Of a DNA stretch of 64,000 nucleotides, positions 11,470-22,084 are shown one piece after another. The stretch's first letter is position 1, and each line of letters opens with the position of its first letter. Position numbers and translations under genes: made by a program. The notes beneath the pieces were generated by a model. That model was not told where the DNA came from, made no database searches, and saw only the letters and a program-made list of their open reading frames with translations. The stretch is from Salinicola tamaricis (GTDB lineage: Bacteria > Pseudomonadota > Gammaproteobacteria > Pseudomonadales > Halomonadaceae), in assembly GCF_003006155.1 (NCBI RefSeq), contig NZ_CP023559.1, positions 3,782,001 through 3,846,000 on the forward strand, in the 5' to 3' direction.

Positions 11470-12529
11470 AGCAGTGCTCGCTCGAGCGGTAGAGTTTTAA
11501 TAGCGCCGCATTCATGCTGGCGGGCGAGAATTCACGCTCGTAACGCTCGCGACAGCGACGCCCCATGGCCTCGCGGTCGCTCGCCTCGAAGCGGGCCAGG
11601 GCGGCGTCCAGCGACGGCGCGAAATCGTCGAAATCGAATACCTGGCCGGTCTCGCCATCGCGCACCAGCTCCGGCAGCGCGCCGCGGTTGGAGCAGATCA
11701 CCGGGGTGGCGTTACGATAGGCCTCGAGGACCACGAGGCCGAATCCCTCCCATCGGCTGGGTACGATCAACGCCTTGGCCCGGGCGATCAAGCCATCGAG
11801 GCTGGCATTGTCGAGCCAGCCGAGCAGGTGCATGTTCGCCTTGGGGGCGAACGCCGTACCGGCATCCACCACGCTGCCACCGACCACTCGCAGCTCGCCA
11901 TGGGCTTCACCCCAGCTGGCATAGAGACGATCGAACCCCTTCTGGCGGTCGAAGCGTCCAATGAACAGGTAGAAATCCTCCTTGTCGGCGCTGACAAGGT
12001 GTTCTCGGGTGTCGCGCACGCAGTTCTTGATCAGCAGCGTGCGCTCGCCCATGCCCGCCGCGTTCAGCAACGTCTGCTCGTATTCGGAGATCGCGACCAA
12101 GGCATCGCTGCGCGCATAGAGTGCACGCTCCACCCACTGGATCGCGCGGCGCTTGAGCCCGCCGACCCGATGCGGATCGAAGGCCACCCCGTGGGGCTGA
12201 TAGACCAGCTTGGCACCGCCCAGCGACAGCGGCAGCGCACGGCAGACAAGCCCGGCGAAGGTGCTGTGGACATGGACCACGTCCGGCCTCTCTGCCGTCA
12301 CCGCCGCCGACAGCCGCGTGGCCAGGTGGCGCAGGCGCTGCGGCCGACTCTCCCCGGGAAAGTCGTGGATGCGCACCGCCGTCCCCAGCGCGATCTCCTC
12401 ACGCTGCGCCGCCGGCAATACCAGCGAGACCCCACTGACATCGGGGTGGCGTAGCTGCTCGCCCGCGACATTGTTGAGATAGGTGGCGATGCCGCCCGTC
12501 ACCGTCTCGCATACATGCATGATTTTCAT
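11462..12529 (-). CDS. Glycosyltransferase family 4 protein
   Basis: GT-B fold retaining glycosyltransferase of 355 residues. Seen: N-terminal HVCETVTGGIATYL nucleotide-domain start, HVHSTFAGLV, QPHGVAFD, the donor-domain start LFIGRFDRQKGFDRL at about 188, and the catalytic EX7E pair at 261 and 269 (SRWEGFGLVVLEA). It would add one sugar of the repeat unit on the cytoplasmic face. Donor and acceptor cannot be assigned. It is the only standard glycosyltransferase in the operon apart from the WcaJ-like and KpsS-like proteins, which suggests either a short repeat unit or transferases elsewhere in the genome. Confidence 0.88.
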
Positions 12530-12533
12530 GGGA

Positions 12534-13724
12534 TCACTCGCTGAAGGAGAGCATTACCAGCAAAGAAAAGATCAGGAAGGTCGGCACCAGGACCAACGCC
12601 GCATCGGAGAAGGTGGCTACCCAGTACATGACGCAGCCGATACAGGCACCGCGGCTCACGGGACGCGAGGGGTCGAACAGGCTGCGTGCCATCACCACGT
12701 TGGCGAAGAACAACAAAAACGGCAGCAGGCCGATCAGCCCCACGAACTCGGCGATCGACACGTAGGGAATCTCGTAGGACCAGTAGAGCGGCGTATGCGA
12801 GATCAGACCGGCGTCGAAGAAGTACTGCAGGTACCCCGCCCGCCCGCCCAGGTCGCTGTCGAACAGGAAGGTGATGTCGCGCCCCATCAGCCCCAGCAGG
12901 CCGACGATGCCCGGCACCACCAGGCACAGCGCAAAGCAGATCAGGATCAGCTTCTTGACCGAGATGGCGCGATTGAAGAGCAGATATTCGAAGATGCAGT
13001 AGACCAGCAACAGCGCCCAGGCGGTGCGTGACAGCGTCAGCATGATCGTCAGCATCAGCCCCAGCACCCACAGCCGGCGGGTCTCGATCACGCTGTAAAG
13101 CGGTAGCAGCATGATCATGCACACGGCGTAGATGTTGCCGTTGTTGTAGGTCGAGAAGAGTTTGAACAGGCCGCCGCGATCGTTCATCTTCGCCTCCAGC
13201 GTCAGCTCGGCCCCATAGGTGGTGGTCAGCATGGGTATCGAGAAGTACTGGCCGGTGGCGACCTTGTAGAGGAACAGCGCCAGGCCGAAGACGATGGCGA
13301 AACGGATGCAGTGGCGCAGGCAGACGAGCAGATAAGCGATCTGCGCCGGCCCCAGGCGCTTCGACCAGACATAGACGAAGATCGGCACCACGATCAGCGC
13401 CATCACGTAGCCGAAGTAGATGCCCACGTTGGCGATACCGTTGAGCAGTGTGACCGCCAGAAACAGCAGCCAGAACGGCACCAGCAGCCACACGTAGCAG
13501 GCGTAGCGATCCTGGCGAAAGAGCTTGCCACTGCCCAGCATCGCCTTGAGGAACAGGATCGGGAACGTCACCACGATCAGCAGATAGATGGTGTTGAGCG
13601 GAATGCCGCCGAGGGCGACACCCGACTTGGGCAGCGCGATGGCGAAGATCGCCACCAGCGCCACGAAAACGCGCTTGGCATCGATGACCAGCATGTCTCG
13701 GGTCCATGAGTACGAAAGGGTCAT
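12534..13724 (-). CDS. wzy: Wzy-like O-antigen/exopolysaccharide polymerase
   Basis: A 396-residue, very hydrophobic protein with about ten to twelve membrane spans and a long polar loop containing TYNNGNIYAVCMI and, later, DLGGRAGYLQYFFDAG, the pattern of O-antigen ligase/polymerase proteins. Family knowledge: Wzy joins lipid-linked repeat units in the periplasm. Sequence conservation in this family is low, so the call rests on topology, loop pattern and operon context between a sulfotransferase and a glycosyltransferase. It begins seven bases after the sulfotransferase stop. Confidence 0.75.
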   Translation of the reverse strand: MTLSYSWTRDMLVIDAKRVFVALVAIFAIALPKSGVALGGIPLNTIYLLIVVTFPILFLKAMLGSGKLFRQDRYACYVWLLVPFWLLFLAVTLLNGIANVGIYFGYVMALIVVPIFVYVWSKRLGPAQIAYLLVCLRHCIRFAIVFGLALFLYKVATGQYFSIPMLTTTYGAELTLEAKMNDRGGLFKLFSTYNNGNIYAVCMIMLLPLYSVIETRRLWVLGLMLTIMLTLSRTAWALLLVYCIFEYLLFNRAISVKKLILICFALCLVVPGIVGLLGLMGRDITFLFDSDLGGRAGYLQYFFDAGLISHTPLYWSYEIPYVSIAEFVGLIGLLPFLLFFANVVMARSLFDPSRPVSRGACIGCVMYWVATFSDAALVLVPTFLIFSLLVMLSFSE

Positions 13725-13731
13725 GCGGCGC

Positions 13732-14463
13732 TCAGGGCGTGTAGCCGAAGATCTCGAAATCGCGCCGGTAGAGGCGTGAGGCGATCGCGGTCAGCTCGCT
13801 GTCGTAGTAGTCGCGAAAGTCCCGGCGCGCGGTGGCGTTGACCACTGCCAGCGGTGCCACCCGACTGATGCGCAGATCGGCGGCGATACGCCGATAATCG
13901 GCATCGATGTTCTCGTAGCGCCCGATGTAGTCGACCAGCGGCTGGCCCTGGGCGTCGCACAGGAACTCGGCCTGGGGCCGGAAGTGGACCCAGCGCATCA
14001 CCCGGCGGCGATAGCGCGACCGCGACGCCAGCCGGCGCAGAAACTCATCGAAACCGGCGACGCCGCGCAGATACTTGTCGCGGAAGGCGCGGTCGTAGCG
14101 GCCGATACCGCCCTTCTCGAGGTAGGCGTAGGCGGAGACCAGACGATCCAGCGGATGGCGCACGAAGCCGAACTTGTAATAGCGCGCGAAGCGCTCGGCA
14201 TCGAAACGGCGATAGCGCTCGGCCGGATCGTGGCCGTGGGCCGGCACCCCGAACAGCGCCTGGAAGATACTGTTGCCGGCGGTCTTGGGCACGTGCACGA
14301 AGACCACGTCGTTGTTCTCCTCCTGCTCCGAATAGGGGTCGACCAGGTGACGATAGAGGCGATCCTTCACCTCCAGCGGCAGGCGGTCGTTGACGCCCAG
14401 GATCAGGGATTTGGCCAGAGGGCTCTTTTTCAGGCGATAGCGGGTCTGTATCAGCAGGCTCAT
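13732..14463 (-). CDS. Sulfotransferase (PAPS-dependent, Sulfotransfer_2 type)
   Basis: The 243-residue protein has both PAPS-binding signatures: the 5'-phosphosulfate loop HVPKTAGNS at 57-65 and the 3'-phosphate motif FVRHPLDRLVSAY at 100-112. There is no signal peptide or membrane span, so it acts in the cytoplasm, presumably on lipid-linked sugar before flipping. The same operon encodes cysD, cysN and cysC (PAPS synthesis) and cysQ (removal of the PAP by-product). Together these strongly suggest sulfation of the exported polysaccharide. Which sugar is sulfated is unknown. Intact, with no frame breaks. Confidence 0.88.
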   Translation of the reverse strand: MSLLIQTRYRLKKSPLAKSLILGVNDRLPLEVKDRLYRHLVDPYSEQEENNDVVFVHVPKTAGNSIFQALFGVPAHGHDPAERYRRFDAERFARYYKFGFVRHPLDRLVSAYAYLEKGGIGRYDRAFRDKYLRGVAGFDEFLRRLASRSRYRRRVMRWVHFRPQAEFLCDAQGQPLVDYIGRYENIDADYRRIAADLRISRVAPLAVVNATARRDFRDYYDSELTAIASRLYRRDFEIFGYTP

Positions 14464-14572
14464 GGCACTCCCGTCGATGAGTGATCGCAGTGAATCGAGG
14501 TGCTCCGGCGGCGTCGGGCGACGCGCCGGAGGCTTGGCATAGCGGTGGGGTTTAGCGGTGTCGCGGCGCGCT

Positions 14573-16006
14573 TCAGTCGCCGATGCCGCGCAGCACGGTG
14601 CGCAAATCCTTGGCTTCCCAGTGCGGGAAGTGCTTGCGGATCAGCGCGTTGAACTCGACCTCGAAGGCCTGCCAGTCAACCTCGCCGCTCGCCTCGCGAC
14701 CCGCCGCCGCGCCGCGGATCAGCCCAGCGCCCACGGTGACGTTGCTCAGCCGGTCGATCACCACGAAGCTGCCGGTCCCCGGGCTGCGCCGATAGTCGTC
14801 CAGCGGCACGCTGGCGGTCAGCTCCACTCGGCAGCGCCCGATGGCGTTGAGCGCCAGTTGCTCCGCCGGCATCTGCGCCAGGCTGTTGACGTCGATCTGG
14901 TAGTCGATCTCGGCCACCCGTCCGGCCACTTCCTGGGTGCCCAGCTTGAAATCGTAGAGCCGGCCGGGTTCGAGGGCGTTCTCGTGCATCCACACGATGT
15001 CCGCTTCCAGCGCGCTGGCCTGGGTCACCTCGGCATCCGCCGCCACCAGCCAGTCACCGCGAGATAGGTCGATCTCGTCTTCCAGGGTCACCGTTACCGC
15101 CTGCCCCGGATACGCTTCTTCGAGGTCGCCGTCGAAGGTGACGATGCGTGCTACCCGCGAGCGCTTGCCCGAGGGCAGCGCCTTGATCGCCTGGCCGGGG
15201 CGCAGGATGCCGGCTTCGAGCGTACCGCAGTAGCCGCGGAAGTCGAGGTGCGGGCGGTTGACGTACTGCACCGGCAGGCGCAGATCGGAGAGGTTGGCGT
15301 CGTGGGCGATCTCGACCGTCTCCAGCAGTTCGAGCAGCGGCGGACCGGCGTACCAATCCATCTGCTCGCTGGGGTTGACGACGTTGTCACCCTCCAGCGC
15401 CGAGAGCGGCACGAAGCGGATGTCGCGGGCGTCGAGCTTCTCGGCGAAGGCGCGGTACTCGGCGACGATCTCGTCGAAACGCGCTTCGGCGTAGTCGACC
15501 AGGTCCATCTTGTTGACCGCGATCACCAGGTGCTGGATACCCAGCAGGTCGGCGATGAAGCTGTGCCGGCGCGTCTGCGTCTGTACCCCGTGGCGGGCGT
15601 CGATCAGGATCACCGCGAGGCTGGCAGTGGAGGCCCCGGTGGCCATGTTGCGGGTGTACTGCTCGTGCCCCGGGGTGTCGGCGATGATGAACTTGCGCTT
15701 GTCGGTGGAGAAGAAGCGGTAAGCGACATCGATGGTGATGCCCTGCTCGCGCTCCGACTGCAGGCCGTCGACCAGCAGCGCCAGGTCGACCTTGTCACCG
15801 GTGGTGCCGCTGGTCTTGGAGTCGCGGGTGATGGCGGCGAGCTGATCCTCGTAGATCATCTTGGAGTCGTGCAGCAGCCGCCCGATCAGGGTCGACTTGC
15901 CGTCATCGACGCTGCCGCAGGTAATGAAGCGCAGCAGGTCTTTGTTCTCGTGCTCGTGGAGATACTGCTCGATATTGTCGGCGATGAGCGAAGACTGATG
16001 TGACAT
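14573..16006 (-). CDS. cysN: Sulfate adenylyltransferase subunit 1 (GTPase)
   Basis: The 477-residue GTPase that drives ATP sulfurylase together with CysD. Seen: P-loop [55 protein letters not shown], and two elongation-factor-like beta barrels at the C-terminus. It ends without an APS kinase domain; that activity is supplied by the separate cysC. The cysD stop (TAA) and this ATG abut directly, showing coupled translation. Confidence 0.95.
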   Translation of the reverse strand: MSHQSSLIADNIEQYLHEHENKDLLRFITCGSVDDGKSTLIGRLLHDSKMIYEDQLAAITRDSKTSGTTGDKVDLALLVDGLQSEREQGITIDVAYRFFSTDKRKFIIADTPGHEQYTRNMATGASTASLAVILIDARHGVQTQTRRHSFIADLLGIQHLVIAVNKMDLVDYAEARFDEIVAEYRAFAEKLDARDIRFVPLSALEGDNVVNPSEQMDWYAGPPLLELLETVEIAHDANLSDLRLPVQYVNRPHLDFRGYCGTLEAGILRPGQAIKALPSGKRSRVARIVTFDGDLEEAYPGQAVTVTLEDEIDLSRGDWLVAADAEVTQASALEADIVWMHENALEPGRLYDFKLGTQEVAGRVAEIDYQIDVNSLAQMPAEQLALNAIGRCRVELTASVPLDDYRRSPGTGSFVVIDRLSNVTVGAGLIRGAAAGREASGEVDWQAFEVEFNALIRKHFPHWEAKDLRTVLRGIGD

Positions 16007-16921
16007 TTAAAAGTACCCCTCGCGTTTCTTCTTCTCCATCGACCCCGCCTGATCGCGGTCGATGGCCCGGCCCGAGCGCTCGCTGGTGCGGGTCAGCAGC
16101 ATCTCCTGGATGATCTCGGGCAGCGTCGCCGCCCGCGACTCCACCGCCCCGGTGAGCGGGTAGCAGCCGAGGGTGCGAAAACGCACCCACTTCTCTTCCG
16201 GCACTTCACCCGGTGCCAGCGGCAGGCGCTCGTCGTCGACCATCACCTGCATGCCGTCACGCTCGACCACCGGGCGCGGCGCGGCAAAGTAGAGCGGCAC
16301 GATGGGGATCGATTCGAGGTAGATGTACTGCCAGATATCCAGCTCGGTCCAGTTGGAGAGCGGGAAGACGCGGATCGACTCGCCCTGGTTGACCTTGCCG
16401 TTGTAGAGCCGCCACAGCTCCGGGCGCTGGTTCTTGGGGTCCCAGCGGTGGTGCTTGTCACGGAAGGAGTAGACCCGTTCCTTGGCCCGGGACGCTTCTT
16501 CATCGCGCCGCGCGCCGCCAAAGGCGGCATCGAAGCCGTACTTGTCCAGCGCCATCTTCAGCGACTGGGTCTTCATGATGTCGGTGTACTTGGCGCTACC
16601 GTGATCGAAGGGGTTGATGCCGGCGACGCGCCCCTCCTCGTTGATGTGTTCGATCAGCTCCATGCCCACGCTTGCCGCCATGCGGTCGCGGAACTCGATC
16701 ATCTCCTTGAACTTCCAGGTGGTGTTGACGTGCATCAGCGGAAACGGCGTGCCCGGATAGAACGCCTTGCGCGCCAGATGCAGCATCACCGAGGAGTCCT
16801 TGCCGATCGAGTAGAGCATCACCGGGTTGCGGAACCCGGCCGCGACCTCGCGGATGATGTGAATCGACTCCGCCTCGAGCTGTTTGAGGTGGGTTTGACG
16901 TTCCGGTGTGATTTCCAGCAT
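16007..16921 (-). CDS. cysD: Sulfate adenylyltransferase subunit 2
   Basis: The catalytic ATP sulfurylase subunit, 304 residues, of the PP-loop family: [60 protein letters not shown] and [15 protein letters not shown] are all present. The start at 16921 matches the usual family length; the frame stays open much further upstream but only as an antisense shadow of cysQ. Works with CysN to make APS from sulfate and ATP. Confidence 0.95.
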   Translation of the reverse strand: MLEITPERQTHLKQLEAESIHIIREVAAGFRNPVMLYSIGKDSSVMLHLARKAFYPGTPFPLMHVNTTWKFKEMIEFRDRMAASVGMELIEHINEEGRVAGINPFDHGSAKYTDIMKTQSLKMALDKYGFDAAFGGARRDEEASRAKERVYSFRDKHHRWDPKNQRPELWRLYNGKVNQGESIRVFPLSNWTELDIWQYIYLESIPIVPLYFAAPRPVVERDGMQVMVDDERLPLAPGEVPEEKWVRFRTLGCYPLTGAVESRAATLPEIIQEMLLTRTSERSGRAIDRDQAGSMEKKKREGYF

Positions 16922-17000
16922 GAAGGTTTCCGTACGGTTTGATGTCCCTATCCGCGCGTGCCGGCACTCGCGCCATCGCGAGCGGCGGCACGCGCCACGG

Positions 17001-17891
17001 TCACAGTGCGCGCCGCAGCGCGCTTTCCCAGCGCTCATCCCGTTGCGCGCAGACGATGAAGGCAGGATTGACGTAGCTCTCGCCTTGGGTGCAGCGCAGC
17101 GGCGCCAGCGTCTCGGCCTCGAGCACCTCGCCCCCCGCCGCCAGCACCACTGCCTGGGCGGCGGCGGTGTCCCACTCGCAGGTCGGGGCCAGCCGCGGGT
17201 AGAGATCGGCGCTGCCCTCTGCCACCAGGCAGAGCTTGAGCGAGCTGCCGAGGCTGGTGCGGCGATGTGCCGGCAGCCCGGCACAGAAGGCTTCGAGCGC
17301 CTCGGCGGCGTGGGAGCGGCTGCCCACCACCACCCAGGGCTCGGCCGCCGGATCGGGCAAAGCACGCACGCGGAGCTGCTCGACCACGCCCGCTCCGACC
17401 TGCTTGAAGGCGCCCTCTTCGCCGCCCCACCAGGTGGTGGGCCCGGCCGGCAGCGCCGGAGCGTGGACGATGCCGAACACCGGCACGCCCGCCTCGACCA
17501 GCGCCACGTTGAGGGTGAACTCACCGTTTTGCTTGAGAAACTCCTTGGTGCCATCGAGCGGGTCGATCAGCCAGTAACGCGGCCAGCCGCTACGGGTCTC
17601 GAACGTGGCTTCGGCGGCCTCTTCCGACACCACCGGATCATTCGGAGTGAGCCGTGCGAGCGCCTGCACCAGCGCCTCGTGGGCGGCCAGATCGGCCGCC
17701 GTCAGCGGCGAGTCGTCGGCCTTCCAGGTGACCTCGGTCTCGCCGCGATAGATCGCCATGACCCGCTCGCCGGCCGCGTGCACCGCCTGCAGCAGCGCCG
17801 CCAGCGGCAGGGTCACGATGTCGGAGGCGCTGGCGGACGAGGTAACGGGCGTTTCCGTCGCCCTGCCTGTCGCGTGTGGGTATCGGCACAT
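17001..17891 (-). CDS. cysQ: 3'(2'),5'-bisphosphate nucleotidase (PAP phosphatase)
   Basis: The inositol-monophosphatase-fold enzyme hydrolyses PAP, the by-product of sulfotransferases and PAPS reductase. Seen: [12 protein letters not shown], the metal site VVSEE and [12 protein letters not shown], and [12 protein letters not shown] near the end. Length 296; the first 20 to 25 residues are weakly supported and the true start may be internal. Its place between the flippase and cysD makes sense if sulfation produces PAP in quantity. Confidence 0.9.
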   Translation of the reverse strand: MCRYPHATGRATETPVTSSASASDIVTLPLAALLQAVHAAGERVMAIYRGETEVTWKADDSPLTAADLAAHEALVQALARLTPNDPVVSEEAAEATFETRSGWPRYWLIDPLDGTKEFLKQNGEFTLNVALVEAGVPVFGIVHAPALPAGPTTWWGGEEGAFKQVGAGVVEQLRVRALPDPAAEPWVVVGSRSHAAEALEAFCAGLPAHRRTSLGSSLKLCLVAEGSADLYPRLAPTCEWDTAAAQAVVLAAGGEVLEAETLAPLRCTQGESYVNPAFIVCAQRDERWESALRRAL

Positions 17892-17926
17892 ACTCGAGGG
17901 ACTCCCTGCTCACGTATGGATCTTGA

Positions 17927-19296
17927 TCACGTACGGGTGTGGCGGCGCGGCGTGTCAGCGGTCGCCGCACGCCCAGGCAGTGGCAACGGCAGCATGACGA
18001 TGCCCATGTCGCGCCAGACGAAGAAAGCCGCGACGGCGTTCTGCAATGAGAGCACCAGCGCCAGCGACAACGCCGCCCCCAGCGCACCCAGCAGCGGGAT
18101 CAGCACCAGAAAGGCGATCAGTCCCAGCGTGGCGCAGATCAGCGAGATGTTGCGCATCAGCCGCTCGCGCCCGGTCATGGTCAGCAGGAAAGCCACCGAG
18201 CCGGTCGCGACGTTGACCAGATGGCCGAGGGCGATGATCCGTAACAGCGGCGCCGCGGCGCCGAATTCGGGCCCGAACCAGCCCAGCACCCAGGTCGGGA
18301 AAAGCAGACAGAGCAGCGCCAACGGCAGCGCCATCGCCGTGGCCACCCGGGTACTCTGACGCGCCAGCCGCGCCAGCGCGCGGTGATCGCCCTGGTGATA
18401 GAGCCGCGAGAAACGCGGCGGGAAGACCGCGTTGATCACCAGCAGGATGAAGCTGATGATCATGCCCACCCGCTCCGCCGACTTGAACAACCCCAGGTCG
18501 ACGTGACTCAACATCGCCCCGGCGACGAACATCCCCAGCACCTGCTGCAGGAACATCGACAGATTGAGCATGATGAAGCTCTGGGCGGTGGCGAAGAAGG
18601 CGCCCTTGTTGGCCAGCGTGGCCGGGTCCGGTGCCCCGCTGAGCGCTGCGGCGTGCTGGCGCAACCAGCGCAGGGTATGCAGCGCGCCCTGGGCGAAGAC
18701 CAGCCAGGCGGCGGCGCAGAAGGCCCAGCTCGCCAGCACCAGCGAGCGCGTGTCGCCAACGAGCGCCAGCGCAAGAATGGCGATGGCCGCCCACAGCGAG
18801 ATGGCGCCGTTCTCCTGCAGGCTGGCACGCGCCGGCATGCTGGCCCCCTTGAGGAACCCGGCGAGCACGAACGAGAGCGTGAAGGCCGGCGTGGCCACAG
18901 CGATCGCCGGCAGCATCTCGCCCAGGGTCGGTGCGGCGAAGACACCGGCGATCGGCGCACGCAACAGCCAGATCGCCACGGCGAAGAGCACACTCAGCAT
19001 GAGTGCCCGAAGCAGCGCCCAGCGCAGGTAGCAGCGCACGTTGGGGCTGTCGCTGTCCTGGCTGACATAGCGCATCAGCGAGCCGTTGAGGCCATAGCAG
19101 GCGATGATGCCGGCGCCGAAGATTAGGCTCTGCGCCAGCGCGAACAGCCCCACCCCTGGGCCCCATAGAGCCGGCCCAGCACCACCCCGAGCATCACCGT
19201 GCCCAGGGCGGCCACACCGCGCGCGGCGAAGGTGCGACAGAGGTTGACCACGAGCTCACCACGCAGGGTGCGGATCGCCGCAAACGTCGGCGTCAT
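17927..19296 (-). CDS. wzx: Wzx-type oligosaccharide flippase (frame break near 19152)
   Basis: A roughly 455-residue MOP-superfamily transporter with twelve or more hydrophobic spans; it would flip lipid-linked repeat units to the periplasm. The N-terminus (MTPTFAAIRTLRGELVVNL, ATG at 19296) and the body lie in two frames joined at a G-run: RLYGAQG then VGLFALAQSLIFG, where one extra G in the run restores the frame. The rest is intact, including an internal NKGAFFATAQSF block. Family members are too divergent to assign the substrate. Confidence 0.82.
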
Positions 19297-19390
19297 GGGT
19301 GTGCCCTCGTAAACCTTGGCCGCGCCGGACGAGACTGGCACCGGGCTCCAGCGGCGTCGACGGTAGTGGGTTTCATGGCGGCTCGCGGGA

Positions 19391-21624
19391 TCATTGATAG
19401 TTGTAGTGGTAGTAGCCGTAACCGTAGGCGGTTGCCGCCTTGCGCTCGACCGCGTTGAGGATGGCACCGCGCGGCTCGACCCCGGCGGTGCGCAGACGAC
19501 CGATCGCCAGCTCCAGCTCCTTGACCGGATTACGCTCGAAGCGCACCAGCATCAGCGAGGTGCCGACCTGCTTGCCGATGATCGCAGCGTCGGTGACCGC
19601 CAGAATCGGCGGTGAGTCGACGATCACCAGATCGAAGCGCTCACTGGCCGCGGCGAGGAACGCGCTGAAGCGCGGCCCCATCAGCAGCTCCGAGGGGTTG
19701 GGCGGCGCGGTACCCCGCGCCACGTAGCTAAGCCCCTCGCACTCGTCCACCCCGCGGATCACCTCATCCAGCGCCAGCCGGCCACCGAGCACGTCGCTCA
19801 GCCCCGACTCCGAGGTCGCGCCGAAGACGTTGTGCACCTGCCCCTTGCGCATGTCGGCATCGACCAGCAGCACACGCTGCCCGGCCTGGGCGCAGACCGC
19901 CGCCAGGTTGACGCTGACGAAGCTCTTGCCCACGCCGGGGCTGGGACCGGTGATCATCAGGCGGTTATCGCTCGCTTCGAGCATCGCGAAGTGCAGACTG
20001 GTACGCAAGCCGCGCAGCGCTTCGACCGACACGTCGGCCGGATTGCGCAGCGACAAAAGCCCCTGCGGGTGGCGCGGATCGCGCCGCGTGCCACGGCGGC
20101 CCCGCCGCTCGCGGCGATTGAGCTTGCGCTGCTCGTCCGACGCGGCACCGTCGCGCCCCCCGACGCCCGGTCTCCTCGATCTGCTCCTGGGTCTCGATAC
20201 CACGATGGAAGAGCGCACGCAGGAACACCCCCGCGACGCCGACGATCAGGCCGACGATCACCGCCACCGCCAGCAGCAGCGGCTTGTTGGGCGCCACCGG
20301 GGTCGCCTGGACCTGGGCCGAGTCGAGCACGCGGACATTACCCACGGTGCTGGCCTCGGCGATGCGCGTCTCCTGCACTTTGTTGAGCAGCTGCACGTAG
20401 ATCTCGTTGTTGACCTCGGCATCGCGCTTGAGACGCAGGATCTCCTGCTGGGTCTTGGGCATCGCCTTGATCTGCTGATCGAGATTCGCTCGCTCACGCT
20501 GGAGCTGGGCCTTCTTCTCCAGCAGCGCCTGGTAGGTCGGATGGCTCTTGGTGAAGCGCTGAGCGATCTCGGCCTCGTTCATCTCCAGTTCGTTGAGCTG
20601 AGCCTCCAGATTGACCAGACGGTCGAGCACCGACTTGGTCTCCAGCGACAGATCGACGCTGTCCTGGGACTCGCGATAACGATTGAGCTTCTCCTCCGCA
20701 CGATCGACCTGGGCGCGGATCTTGGGCACCTGACCGTCGAGGAATTCGAGACTCTTGCGCGCCTCCTCGGACTGGCGCTGGACGTTCTGCGAGTAATAGA
20801 TATCGGCGATGGTGTTGAGGGTCTTCTCGGTCTCCTGCGGATCGGTGCCGGTGAGACTCCAGCTCAGGATACCGGTCTCGCTGCCCGCCTCGGCCACCGC
20901 CAGTCGCCCGCGCAGGCCATTGATGGCGGCGAGGCGCGAACCGTGGCGCAGTTCGAAGGTGGCGCCGGCACCGGCGTCGATCGAGGTCACCCGCAGCGCC
21001 ACGCCGCCATGCGCGAAGTTGCTCAGCTCGCCCAGCTTGCCCTCGCCCAGGTCATTGCCGTCGGCATCGAACAAGCGGTAGCGATAGCTGTCGAGCACCC
21101 GCAGCCGGAACGGCTGCCCCTCGTAGGCATCGGACACCGGCATCTCGCTGATCGCGATCGACTCACCGCTGAAAGCGTAGTGCCAGCCGGCGGCGAAGCC
21201 AGGCCGCGACACGTTCTGGCGCTCGAGCAGCCCGCCGATCACCGGCAGCGTCACCGGGGCCACGGAGATGTCGAGGTTGAGCAGATCGACCGCACGCCCC
21301 AGGACCATGCGCGACTGGATGATCTCGATCTCCGACAGCGTCGGCGGCTCCTGGCCCAGCAGCGTCGAGACCTCCTTGAGCGGATTGCTGCCGGGTGACG
21401 AACTCTCGATCTGCACCAGCGCATCGGCGCGATAGATCGGAGTCGCTACGCTGACATAGATCAGCCCCAGCAGGGCAAAGGCGGCAACGCTCGCCAGCAC
21501 CCACTTCTTGTGATCGACCAGAATCCCGAACAGGCGCCGGATATCGATCTCTTCGTGGCTACGCGGCGCGCGCCGATGGCGTCGAGGCTTGAGTTCCCGA
21601 CTGAGGGTTCGAGGCGTGAGTCAT
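19391..21624 (-). CDS. wzc: Wzc-type polysaccharide co-polymerase with tyrosine autokinase (frame breaks)
   Basis: About 740 residues in three frame pieces. The N-terminal Wzz-like part has EEIDIRRLFGILVDHKKWVL with the first membrane span, coiled coils, RLKRDAEVNNEIYVQLLNKVQE and a second span (PNKPLLLAVAVIVGLIVGV). The C-terminal BY-kinase has Walker A' ITGPSPGVGKSFVSVNLA, Walker A LLVDADMRKG, Walker B VIVDSPP, and a tyrosine-rich tail (AYGYGYYHYNYQ) for autophosphorylation. The frame changes in a GCGCGC run near 21560 and at one or more places between 20145 and 20200. The ATG at 21624 is preceded by AAGGA. It works with Wza in export, and its phosphorylation is reversed by Wzb. Confidence 0.88.
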
Positions 21625-21643
21625 CGTGGGTCCTTGCATCCTT

Positions 21644-22081
21644 TCATCGTTCCGGCATCTTGCCGATCCAGCCGTCGGCAGCGCTCACCATCAGGCCATG
21701 GACGTGCGCGAAGGCGCTCTCGCTCTTGTGATAGGGATCGGGGATCTCGGGCTCGGCGAGCCAGCGCCCGAACAGCAGGGTCTTGCCCGTGGCCGCCGGA
21801 TCGCGCTCGGCGATCGCCCGGCGCTGCCCTTCGCTCATGACCAGGACCAGATCGGCGTCCTTGAGCATGTCGGCATCGAGCTGGCGCGCGATATGGCCAT
21901 CGAGCGTCAGGCCTTCGCGCTCGCCCAGCCGCCGAGCGCGTGGATCGACGCCCTGGCCGACCAGTGCGCCCAGCCCCGCGGACTCGACCTGGCGCCCGGG
22001 GAAGCGTTGGCGCAGCAGCGCCGCCGCCACCGGGCTGCGGCAGACGTTGCCGATGCAGACCACCAGAATGCGCTGGAACAT
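21644..22081 (-). CDS. wzb: Low-molecular-weight protein tyrosine phosphatase
   Basis: The 145-residue cytoplasmic phosphatase has the P-loop CIGNVCRSP at 9-17 and the general-acid motif DPYH near 115. Family knowledge: it dephosphorylates the tyrosine tail of Wzc, and cycling of the two controls polymer length and output. It lies between wza and wzc with gaps of three and nineteen bases. Confidence 0.94.
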   Translation of the reverse strand: MFQRILVVCIGNVCRSPVAAALLRQRFPGRQVESAGLGALVGQGVDPRARRLGEREGLTLDGHIARQLDADMLKDADLVLVMSEGQRRAIAERDPAATGKTLLFGRWLAEPEIPDPYHKSESAFAHVHGLMVSAADGWIGKMPER

Positions 22082-22084
22082 CGT

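Noticed and set aside
16922-17554. N-terminal extension of the cysD frame by about 210 residues
   Set aside because: It runs through cysQ in another frame, and family length and start context favour 16921.
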